Part shown: positions 26,011-33,801 of the stretch, piece after piece
Layout: each line of letters begins with the position of its first letter
Position numbering within the stretch: the first letter of the stretch is position 1
Source of the DNA: Seleniibacterium sp963677135
Lineage (GTDB): Bacteria; Desulfobacterota; Desulfuromonadia; Desulfuromonadales; Geopsychrobacteraceae
Assembly: GCA_963677135.2 (NCBI GenBank)
Contig: CAXXLS010000008.1
Coordinates: forward strand, 45,788-109,787
Reading direction: 5' to 3'
Length of the DNA stretch: 64,000 nucleotides
Made by a program: the position numbers and the translations under genes
Notes under the pieces: generated by a model
Database searches by the model: none
The model's input: the letters and a program-made list of their open reading frames with translations, nothing else
Told to the model about the DNA's origin: nothing

Positions 26011-27672
26011 TTAGTTGACCTCTCTGCTGTGGAGCCGCGGCCCCGGTGCTCCCATGGCCTTGTTCAGATGGATCACGGTTTTCGGGCCGAGGACGCCATC
26101 GGGGGTCAGCCCTGCCGAAAACTGGAACTGCTTGAGGGCTCCCAGCAGGGTCCCTTCCAGCCGGGTTGCCGCCTTCCCGTCGGGATAGAGGTCTGCGCTC
26201 TGCAGCGCCTGGGCCAGCCAGGGAATGATTTTGGCCGTGCTGCCGGGGTGCACCACGCCCGAATAGTCCAGTGGTGAATACCAGAGAATTCTGTACTCGC
26301 CAAACCAGCGCGTCTGCAGCGCCGCAATGTCCAGGGCCACGGTCTGTCCTGCTGCGTGGAATTCCGCCCGGTTGCCGTCAAGCCGGGTCAGAATCACGTA
26401 AAAAGGGCGTCCCTGGTCGTCGTAAAGGGAGAGGACCGCGGGACGGTCCAGGGCGCGCAGGCTGTTGATGTCCTCCTGCCGGTCATAACACCTGAGGCCG
26501 ACCTCCCGGGCGAAGTCGCACGGTTCGGACCTGCCGGGCTGATAGGACAGTCCCCACATGTCCGCAAGATCCGTGAAAGCGTCTTCCATGGTGGTCCCGA
26601 AACCAAAGTCGGCCGGCCAGACCCGCGCCAGAGGCGGCGGCGAAGGGGCTGCTGCCGGTGCGGGAGCGGCTGGGGGTGGGGCGACCGGTTGGGGCTTGCT
26701 GATCGGAACCTTGGCGACCTGCTCCGTCACCTGGGCTGCCGTGGCCGCCTGGCCCGTTACCTGGTCGGTTGCCGCAGGCGGTGACAGCAGGCTGTAGGTC
26801 AGCCCGGCAATAATAACGAAGCAGACCAGGGTTGCCAGCATCCACGGCAGACTGTGTTTGCGTTTCGGGGTATCGAATATCTCGTGACAGGCCTGGCGGA
26901 CGATGGTCGGGGTGACGGTCCCCTGCTGCCTGGTATAGGCGCCCAGGAGGGCCCGGTCACAGATCAGGTTGATCAGCCTGGGAATACCGAGGCTTTTTTG
27001 GTGAACCAGCTTCATGGCCCGGTCGGTGAAGACGTTCTCCTGGCCGCCGGCAACCTGGATGCGGTGGAAGATATAGCCGGCGATGTCCTGCCGGTTCAGG
27101 GGACCCAGATGATAGCGGGCCGTGACCCTCTGGGCCAGCTGGCGCAGCTGCGGGCGGTTGATCATGTCACGCAGCTCGGGTTGACCGAGAAGGATGATCT
27201 GGAGCAGTTTGCGCTTGTCCGTTTCCAGGTTGGTCAGCAGGCGCAGCTGTTCAAGGACGTCGACGGAAAGGTTCTGGGCTTCGTCGATGATGAGGACGGT
27301 CTTGCGGCCCCGGGCGTTCGTGTCCAGCAGGTGGCCATTGATTTTGTCGACCAGTGATTTGGTCGACACTTTCCATGGTTTGGCGATGTGCAGTTCGTCA
27401 CAGATGGTTTCAAGAAGCTCGATGACCGTGATCTTTGGGTTCAGGATGAACGCCAGGTCGACGGACTCGGGGATCCGGGTGAACAGGCTTTTGCAGATGG
27501 TGGTCTTCCCGGTACCGACTTCACCCGTCAGCAGGACGAAGCCGCCGTCGGTCTGCAGACCGTACAGCAGGTGCGCCAGGGCCTCCCGGTGGCTCTCACT
27601 CATGTAGAGATAGCCCGGATCCGGTGCAATCGAAAAAGGTGTTTCTGTGAATCCGAAAAAATCGGCGTACAT
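26011..27672 (-). CDS. gspA: General secretion pathway protein A (ExeA-like AAA ATPase)
   Basis: 553 residues from ATG 27672, which has AGGGA six bases upstream; an upstream start at 27723 lacks a site. It begins MYADFFGFTETPFSIAPDP, typical of ExeA. AAA+ domain with Walker A GEVGTGKTTICK and LIIDEAQNLS; one membrane segment at about 272-290; an Ala/Pro-rich linker; a papain-like region; and a C-terminal peptidoglycan-binding domain (LKQFQFSAGLTPDGVLGPKT). It remodels or binds the wall for secretin assembly. First gene of the T2SS cluster, divergent from the ext cluster. Confidence 0.92.
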   Translation of the reverse strand: MYADFFGFTETPFSIAPDPGYLYMSESHREALAHLLYGLQTDGGFVLLTGEVGTGKTTICKSLFTRIPESVDLAFILNPKITVIELLETICDELHIAKPWKVSTKSLVDKINGHLLDTNARGRKTVLIIDEAQNLSVDVLEQLRLLTNLETDKRKLLQIILLGQPELRDMINRPQLRQLAQRVTARYHLGPLNRQDIAGYIFHRIQVAGGQENVFTDRAMKLVHQKSLGIPRLINLICDRALLGAYTRQQGTVTPTIVRQACHEIFDTPKRKHSLPWMLATLVCFVIIAGLTYSLLSPPAATDQVTGQAATAAQVTEQVAKVPISKPQPVAPPPAAPAPAAAPSPPPLARVWPADFGFGTTMEDAFTDLADMWGLSYQPGRSEPCDFAREVGLRCYDRQEDINSLRALDRPAVLSLYDDQGRPFYVILTRLDGNRAEFHAAGQTVALDIAALQTRWFGEYRILWYSPLDYSGVVHPGSTAKIIPWLAQALQSADLYPDGKAATRLEGTLLGALKQFQFSAGLTPDGVLGPKTVIHLNKAMGAPGPRLHSREVN

Positions 27673-28200
27673 AGGTCCCTGGCTGTTCGATTGAAAGTTA
27701 ATGAGCACGGGATCTCTGAACATTTGCCCGCAATGACGGCCGGCGGTTCAGGGCAGCAACCCGTTGATCATCGGAAGACGGTATCGGCTCACCAGCATAC
27801 CTGTCCCTCTCCGGAAAAAAAAGCCTGTTATTTGTCAGCGGAAGGGAAATGGGCATTTTACAGATATGGGAGAGAGGGGGATCGATACCGCATAGGCATT
27901 CAAAGACTCGAATATATCAAAGTATTGAAATATAAATATCTGGAAAATCTTATGAATAGTAAATTCAGTAATTTAATTTATGACCGTTTTACTCACCCAA
28001 AATTTGTTTGAAAATATCGAAAAAAATCCTTGATCTGAGGTCCTGTCTTCGGTAGGTTTCGCATGATATGTAACAAAAAAGAACATTCATTCTTATCCTG
28101 CCTCGGAGGGGTTTCATTTAAATTTAAGCTTTGTATTTGAGAAATGGTTTCGCGTTGTTTTTGTGGAGGTTGTCCATCCTTACCAACCAAAGGAGGTTAT

Positions 28201-30693
28201 ATGTCACAAAAGGTAAAACGAAGTTCTCGAAAGCTAAGCTGGCAGCTCCTGATTGTTTTTGCCATGTCCCTGCTGGTCTGGGGGTGTGGTGGCGGCGGAG
28301 GGAGCAGTTATGACACCCCCGAAGAAGTCAACAACTCACCTGTTGGTGGTTCCGCCACCAATGTCCTGATTGAACCTGCCACACTCAAGTCCTGGATCGA
28401 TGAAGGATTGGTTGGTAATGAAACCGACTATGGCGAGAAGGTTGTCATTATCGATTTCCGCGGGAGTGGTGAGCGGATCAAGGGGGCCTGTCGCCTTGAA
28501 GGTGCTGACCTCACTTTGACCCGTTTTGAAGGTGTGGCTGATGCAACACCTCTGGTTGCAACCGGTGCGATGATGGATGCTGCGATTCAGCGTCTTGGTA
28601 TCGATGAGAACACAACGATCGTTTTTACCACCAGTGGCAGTGCTTATCTGGCCACCCGTGCCTACTGGACCTTCCGGTACTGGGGTTTCCCCAAAGAGCG
28701 TCTCAAGTTTCTGAATGGTGGCAACAGTGCTTTTGCTGCAGCTTATCCCTCTCTCATGACTGAAGAGGTTCCCAGCCCGACACCTTCAACCTATAGTGTA
28801 AGAAATTTGGCAGGGATTAATGATGATTTGCGGGCATCAGTAAGCGAAATAATCCAAATCATTAAAACTCTACCAGACTCTGAAACCGATATCGTTTTTG
28901 ATGCCCGTGGCGATTCTTATTACACTGGGACTAATGCTACCAGCGGATTGCTGGTAAGTGGCTCCAAGGTTGTTTTTGACGGACATCCTCAAGGCGGGCA
29001 GTATTTAAGCCAGGGAGAACTATTTACTTCCGGAAAGTTCAAAACCGCTGAAGAGATTGAGGCTCTGTTTGCTGCAAAAGGGTGGGACACAACCAAAAAA
29101 ACGACTGTCTATTGTACCTCTGGATACTCTGCGACACCTCTATTTTTTGCGCTTGATGCCATCCTTGATGCTGACGTTCAGCTATTTGACGGCTCCTGGA
29201 GCCAGCTCGGTAAATACTCTGACTACACAGTAGCCGGGGGAGGGCTGCCTGAAGGCTCAGCCTGGGCAATCGACGATTACCTGGATCCGGCAACTCGGAC
29301 CTACAACAAATTTGCCTACACCACCGACTCTTCTCTTTTAATTGAAACACTTGATGCCGCAAGTGCGGTCGATCCACAGGCAGAACCGTTCACAGCTGAC
29401 AATCCTCTCAGTGACGATGATGTCGTCCAGAGCCAGGTCGAAGCCGCTGATATCGACTATGCTGACGGAACCGGCGGAGTGGTTATTCCTGCCCCCAGTT
29501 TGACGGCAACACCCGGTGTGATGATTGAAGCTCCGACACTGCAGGGGTGGATTGATCAAGGGCTGTTGGACGTTGCACCCGGCGCTGGAGAGCGTGTGGT
29601 GATTCTCGACGTGACCTCGTCAACCAATTACGCTGCGGGTCATATCCCGGGCGCTCTGCTGTGGAATACTTCCGGTCAGGCAATCGTCCGGACGGAAGGC
29701 CCTGCACCGGCTGTCAATATGGTCCTCGACGGTGCCAGCATGGATGCTCGCATCCAAGCGCTCGGGATCGATGAAAATACCACCATCGTCTTTACCTCTA
29801 CATCCGGAAACCGTTCCTTTTACCCGGGTCGTGCTTACTTTACTTTCCGCTACTGGGGTTGGCCTAAAGACCGTTTGAAGATCCTGAATGGGTTCAACTC
29901 CGCCTGGTCGTCGTTGACCACGTTTGTGCCGACACCAACCCCAACAACTTTGAGCGTGGCTGATCTGGATACCGGTGCCCAACTTGACACCCGGGTTTCT
30001 CTGGCTGAGTTGATGGACGCGGTGCGCGATGAGCGTGGCACGGCGATCGATATGCGCGGGGACAAGATTGATTTTGGTTCTACTTCCGGAGTTTTCAGTG
30101 ATGTGTCCGGCGATTTTGTGGTTTTCGAAGGCCGGCTCAATGGCGCGACCTACTACAACTATGTGGACTTCCAGGTTGAGGGCAGTGATCGCTTCAAGTC
30201 GGCTGCAGAAATCGCGGATGAAATGTTGGCCGCCGGTATCGACATCTCAAGTTTCAGTGCAGATGGTTCGTACAGCAACCCGGTTTATTCCTACTGTCGA
30301 ACCGCGTACATCGCTTCGACCGGTTTCCTGGCGCTTGATGCCATCCTGGACATTGATGTCATGGTCTACGACGGTTCCTGGAGCCAGTGGGGCAAGATGT
30401 CGGATAACGCTGACAAGGGCGGTGAATTGCCCGCCGACTCCGCCTGGGCGGTGGACAACAGCACCTACATGAGCATTATCAACTACAATGCCGACAGCCC
30501 GACCTACGTGATTGAGCCATTAAATCCAGATTCTGCCGCACTCAGTCTCGACCCTGCCGATTCTGAGGCAAATCAGGTCGAGAGCCAGGACTACGATTAC
30601 CAGATTCAGGCACCGGCTGATGATTCCAGCAGTAGCAGTGGTTCAAGCGAAGCACCGACCTCCGATTCCGGTGACCTGGGCGGTGGTTGTTAA
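28201..30693 (+). CDS. extH: Rhodanese-repeat lipoprotein, ExtH-like
   Basis: 830 residues; ATG 28201 follows AGGAGGT. Lipobox LVWGC with C29, then Gly/Ser-rich linker. The protein is an internal duplication of about 394 residues, and each half holds two rhodanese-like domains: one without Cys in the active loop (TTSGSAY, STSGNRS) and one with Cys (C305 in CTSGYSA, C699 in CRTAYIA). The tail is Ser-rich and ends in a terminal GGGC (C830). It fits ExtH, the rhodanese lipoprotein heading the Geobacter ext cluster tied to selenite/tellurite reduction. The two Cys loops may carry sulfur or selenium; that is inference. First gene of a cluster running to 39090. Confidence 0.82.
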   Translation: MSQKVKRSSRKLSWQLLIVFAMSLLVWGCGGGGGSSYDTPEEVNNSPVGGSATNVLIEPATLKSWIDEGLVGNETDYGEKVVIIDFRGSGERIKGACRLEGADLTLTRFEGVADATPLVATGAMMDAAIQRLGIDENTTIVFTTSGSAYLATRAYWTFRYWGFPKERLKFLNGGNSAFAAAYPSLMTEEVPSPTPSTYSVRNLAGINDDLRASVSEIIQIIKTLPDSETDIVFDARGDSYYTGTNATSGLLVSGSKVVFDGHPQGGQYLSQGELFTSGKFKTAEEIEALFAAKGWDTTKKTTVYCTSGYSATPLFFALDAILDADVQLFDGSWSQLGKYSDYTVAGGGLPEGSAWAIDDYLDPATRTYNKFAYTTDSSLLIETLDAASAVDPQAEPFTADNPLSDDDVVQSQVEAADIDYADGTGGVVIPAPSLTATPGVMIEAPTLQGWIDQGLLDVAPGAGERVVILDVTSSTNYAAGHIPGALLWNTSGQAIVRTEGPAPAVNMVLDGASMDARIQALGIDENTTIVFTSTSGNRSFYPGRAYFTFRYWGWPKDRLKILNGFNSAWSSLTTFVPTPTPTTLSVADLDTGAQLDTRVSLAELMDAVRDERGTAIDMRGDKIDFGSTSGVFSDVSGDFVVFEGRLNGATYYNYVDFQVEGSDRFKSAAEIADEMLAAGIDISSFSADGSYSNPVYSYCRTAYIASTGFLALDAILDIDVMVYDGSWSQWGKMSDNADKGGELPADSAWAVDNSTYMSIINYNADSPTYVIEPLNPDSAALSLDPADSEANQVESQDYDYQIQAPADDSSSSSGSSEAPTSDSGDLGGGC

Positions 30694-30712
30694 TTCCTTA
30701 ATCTGCCAGTCT

Positions 30713-30736
30713 CCACTGGCGCTTCGGCGCCAGTGG
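30713..30736 (+). other. Intercistronic hairpin with TTCG tetraloop (extH-extI)
   Basis: CCACTGGCGC (30713-30722) and GCGCCAGTGG (30727-30736) form a perfect 10-bp stem around a TTCG loop. There is no long T-run, so it is more likely an mRNA-stabilising or processing element than a terminator. Confidence 0.6.
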
Positions 30737-30763
30737 ATCTCTTTACAAAAGGAGGCTTAACGT

Positions 30764-31933
30764 ATGTCAATGCTGAGAAAAGCAGGTTTGCTTTGCGCCA
30801 TTACGACGGCTTTCTGCCTGATCGCTGGCAGTGCCCTGGCGGGACCGGTCTGGACCTTCGGACCGGAAGACCAGGGGTTGTTGAAACTCGATTACAAGGG
30901 GCAGTTCCAGCTGCTGCATCGTGATACCGGCGCCGGGACGGACGATGACGGCGACGCCACAGAGTTCAATTTCCGCCGCAACCGGATTGCCCTGATGGGC
31001 GCCTGGGGCGAGAACTTCGGTCTTTATGTGCAGACCGAGTATACCGAGGATCGCAATATCCTGCCCTTCGGCGTGTCCGATGGCGGTGATGGCGAGTTCG
31101 AAATGCTGGACGCGGTTCTGCGTTTCAAGATGAACGACGCCTTCAACCTGTGGGTCGGTAAGTTCAAGTACAGCTTCACCCGCGAAAACCTGGAGGCCTG
31201 TGAAATGCCTCTGACCCTGGATCGTTCCACCATGATCCGGGCCCCCTTTGTCTCTACCCGCGACAAGGGTGTCGCCCTGTGGGGCAACCTGTTCAACGAC
31301 ATGTTTCAGTATCGCCTGGACGTCATGAACGGCCGCAATGATTCGGCCTCGTCGCCGGAATCCAACCCGCGCTTTACCGGCCGGGTCCACGTCTCCCTTC
31401 TCGATCCGGAAAAAGGCTACGGCTATCGGGGCACCTACCTGGGCAAGAAAAAGGTCCTGACTCTTGGCGCGGCCTTCCAGTCTGAAGCGGCTCTGGCCTA
31501 CGCCGGCGGCGAGGAAGTCGACTACAGCGCCTGGACCGTTGACGCTTTTGCCGAATATCCCATCGAGGGTGTCGGTACCTTCACCCTGTCCGGCGCCTAT
31601 GTCGATTACGACCTGGATGAGGGATACAAAAACGGTTCACCGGATGGTGACGTCACCGGTCTGAACGGCGAAAAGAACGGTTGGTACGTCAAGGGCGGTT
31701 ACATGCTCCCCAACCTGCCCCTGCAGCTCTTCGCCAGGGCGGAAGGCTGGTCCTTCGCCAAGCTGGGCGATGTTTATGACCAGGAAGTCGGCCTGATGGC
31801 CGCCGGTTTCAATTATTACCTGCGCGGCCAGAACCTCAAGGTGACCGTCGAGTATTCGGCCCTCGATTTCGATCAGGATGAGACGGCTGAAGATATCAAC
31901 ACCCTGATCGGCCAGCTTCAGGTGGTTTTCTGA
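30764..31933 (+). CDS. extI: Outer-membrane porin, ExtI-like
   Basis: 389 residues; ATG after AAAGGAGG. Signal peptide of about 26 residues ending SALA. The rest is a beta-barrel of the phosphate-selective porin O/P type: alternating hydrophobic strands, FNFRRNRIALMGAWGENFG, LWVGKFKYSFTRENLE, and a C-terminal aromatic residue (LQVVF) for Bam recognition. In G. sulfurreducens the porin-like ExtI is linked to selenite and tellurite reduction; in an outer-membrane conduit it would house or accompany the multiheme cytochromes. Assignment by fold and by position after the rhodanese lipoprotein. Confidence 0.85.
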   Translation: MSMLRKAGLLCAITTAFCLIAGSALAGPVWTFGPEDQGLLKLDYKGQFQLLHRDTGAGTDDDGDATEFNFRRNRIALMGAWGENFGLYVQTEYTEDRNILPFGVSDGGDGEFEMLDAVLRFKMNDAFNLWVGKFKYSFTRENLEACEMPLTLDRSTMIRAPFVSTRDKGVALWGNLFNDMFQYRLDVMNGRNDSASSPESNPRFTGRVHVSLLDPEKGYGYRGTYLGKKKVLTLGAAFQSEAALAYAGGEEVDYSAWTVDAFAEYPIEGVGTFTLSGAYVDYDLDEGYKNGSPDGDVTGLNGEKNGWYVKGGYMLPNLPLQLFARAEGWSFAKLGDVYDQEVGLMAAGFNYYLRGQNLKVTVEYSALDFDQDETAEDINTLIGQLQVVF

Positions 31934-31962
31934 TCTGATTGTCATCCCGGTTATTTTTGCAT

Positions 31963-31987
31963 CCCCCGGAGTCTCCGGCTCCGGGGG
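31963..31987 (+). other. Intercistronic hairpin (extI-extJ)
   Basis: CCCCCGGAG (31963-31971) pairs perfectly with CTCCGGGGG (31979-31987) around a 7-base loop, with only a short T-run after it (ACATTTT). It may act as a partial terminator or mRNA stabiliser. Confidence 0.55.
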
Positions 31988-32012
31988 ACATTTTCCAACA
32001 AGGAGATGCCTT

Positions 32013-32246
32013 ATGAAAAAGACGATTGTTTCACTGCTGACGTTGTTGCTGATTGTCGGTTTTGCGGGAAGCGTGCTTGCCAGTGATCTGGAAGGCAAAG
32101 TCACCAAGGTCAAGGGCAAAACCGTGACCATTGAAATCACCAAGGGAAAAGCCGCCAAGCTGGATGTCGGCTCGAAAGTGAAAATCGAAGCCGAAGAAGG
32201 CAAGAAGGCCCCCAAAAAGGGCGGCGATATGCTGATGGGCTGCTGA
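32013..32246 (+). CDS. extJ: Small periplasmic protein with C-terminal cysteine, ExtJ-like
   Basis: 77 residues; ATG after AAGGAGAT. Signal peptide of about 23 residues (ending VLAS), then a small lysine-rich OB/SH3-like beta domain (DLEGKVTKVKGKTVTIEI, KLDVGSKVKIEAEE) and a Lys-rich tail ending GGDMLMGC. The last residue is its only Cys; the large rhodanese lipoprotein also ends in Gly-Cys. Position three in the cluster matches ExtJ. Function unknown; a carrier for sulfur or selenium through the terminal Cys is a speculation. Confidence 0.75.
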   Translation: MKKTIVSLLTLLLIVGFAGSVLASDLEGKVTKVKGKTVTIEITKGKAAKLDVGSKVKIEAEEGKKAPKKGGDMLMGC

Positions 32247-32299
32247 TCGGCAGCTGATTTGAGAGTGTTTCCAAGACGACTTTTCACTAGGGTGAAATT

Positions 32300-33649
32300 A
32301 TGAAGATCTCTGTAAAAACGCTGAGTGTCATGGCTGTCAGCGTGGGGATATCCATCCTGTTGATGATTCCGGCCTTTGCTGCCGGGGTCGGCAAGGACGG
32401 AACCATTGCCGCCAAGAAAGGGAAGGCGACAACCATTGCCGAACTTGTCGAGATGTATGATTCAACGGGATGTATCGACTGCCACGAAGATATCCATGAT
32501 CAGTGGGCCAACTCCGCCCACTCCAGGCCCGTTTACGGCACCGGACGAACCGCGGCGACCATGAGGACCGCCCTGGAAAACGGGGTGCTGTCCTGGGCCT
32601 ATTCCGGGGCCACCGAGCCGGAGGATGTCGAAGTCGAGCATCTGATGGGGTGCGCCAAGTGTCACCTGCCGCAACTGGCCGACGCCACGGACGCCGTTGC
32701 CAAGGAATTCATCGCCGATATCTACGGTCTGATGGCCGCTTATCGCAATGACGACGAAGACAAGTTCAATGAGTACAAAGATACGCTGCTCAGCCTGAAC
32801 ATCAACTGTCTGGTCTGCCATAACCGTATGGCGATCACCCACAAGTGGGCCGACGGCTATCCCCAGGATGGCGTGGTTTACGGCTCCTTTGAAGGCGAAC
32901 ACGAGGATGAGGCGTTCCCTCATGCCAAGGTCAGCCCGATTATGAGCGAGTCCATTTTCTGTGGACAGTGCCACGGCCTGGGCCCCAACTTCGAACTGGA
33001 CAACCCGACCCAGTGCGCGACCGCGTACGGCAGCTACCTGTGGGCTTACACCGCTGAAGGCGGAACCGAAACCTGCCAGGAGTGCCACATGGAGAAGAGT
33101 GGCCTCGGCCACGACATGCAGAGCTATCGCTCCGAGGTGATGGCGGAAGCGGCCGTCGATTTCGAGGTGGAAGCCTACGGCGCCAAATGGCGCGACGGTC
33201 GACTGGTGAGTCCCAAAGCCATCGTCAAGGTCAAGATGACCAACCGGACCGGGCACTCCATTCCTGATGGCTGACCGACCCCCAACCGACTGGTTCTGTC
33301 GGTAAGTGCAGTTGATAGTGAAGGGGATGAATTGTACAGCCAGGATAAGATTTACATGCCGATGCCACAAAAGTTTGGCCGCGGTGACGAGATGGGGCGT
33401 GGACCCTACGAGAAGAGCGGGATTATCAATGATACCGGTCTGCCACCTGGAAAGACGGTGGAAGAGCATTTTGAAATCCCCTTCTACACTGAAGATGAGA
33501 CCGATGACAACGGTCGCATCCTCGAACGGAAACTGATGGATAACGAGCTGACCATCAATGTCAAACTCTGGTACCTGCCGTATGGCAACAAGCAGAGCGA
33601 TCCGTTCCTCTGGCGGGATTACACCAAGAAGGTGACGGTCAGCGAGTAA
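32300..33649 (+). CDS. extKL: Five-heme c-type cytochrome with in-frame TGA: predicted selenoprotein (ExtK+ExtL)
   Basis: 449 residues if TGA 33272-33274 is read as selenocysteine (Sec325). Signal peptide of about 29 residues; five CxxCH hemes (CIDCH starting at C58, CAKCH, CLVCH, CGQCH, CQECH). Then a beta-rich part containing TGHSIPDG-Sec-PTPNRLVLSV, the place of the GHxxPTG motif of cytochrome c554-like folds. The frame goes on without change after the TGA for 124 codons to TAA 33647-33649, with normal codon use and no hemes. A SECIS-like hairpin begins at the TGA. The published ext lettering has separate K and L at this position; here they are the two sides of the TGA. If it is a true stop, the two parts would be separate or the gene broken. 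Confidence 0.8.
33274..33303 (+). promoter_or_regulatory. Bacterial SECIS-like stem-loop after the extKL TGA
   Basis: Outer stem ACCGAC (33274-33279) with GTCGGT (33298-33303), internal loop CCCC/CT, inner stem AACC (33284-33287) with GGTT (33292-33295), apical loop GACT (33288-33291). The loop begins 14 bases after the TGA and has G first. Placement directly after the codon and the small apical stem with G in the loop fit the loose bacterial SECIS rules for SelB. Confidence 0.65.
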
Positions 33650-33687
33650 CTTCTCTCTGCCTTTGTATTGAAGATTCACCTCAGGTT

Positions 33688-33740
33688 ACGGCCGACAACC
33701 TGCCATGGCGTTTCACGGCGCCGGTTGTCGGCCGTATTGT
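33688..33740 (+). terminator. Long hairpin with T-run after extKL
   Basis: ACGGCCGACAACC (33688-33700) pairs perfectly over 13 bp with GGTTGTCGGCCGT (33723-33735), followed by ATTGTTTTT. It lies in the gap between the five-heme cytochrome and the 12-heme lipoprotein gene, so it could separate extHIJKL from extMNOPQS transcripts. Confidence 0.65.
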
Positions 33741-33801
33741 TTTTGCTGTTTTGGGCCGTCATGGTAAACTCTTTGCGCTGTCACACGTTAACCTGAATTG
33801 A

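Noticed and set aside
27724..28200. c-di-GMP (GEMM) riboswitch upstream of the cytochrome cluster, as seen for some Geobacter cytochrome genes.
   Set aside because: The characteristic GEMM core sequences were not found in the divergent intergenic region.
32241..32299. The TGA ending the ExtJ-like gene follows TGC and might be read as a second selenocysteine (Cys-Sec).
   Set aside because: Only 18 codons follow in frame before the next stop, they look random and overlap the extKL ribosome site, and no convincing SECIS hairpin is seen.
33272..33274. extKL as a pseudogene with a nonsense mutation.
   Set aside because: The downstream part keeps the frame and protein-like sequence, a SECIS-like hairpin is present and the rest of the cluster is intact; Sec is the simpler reading, though not proven.
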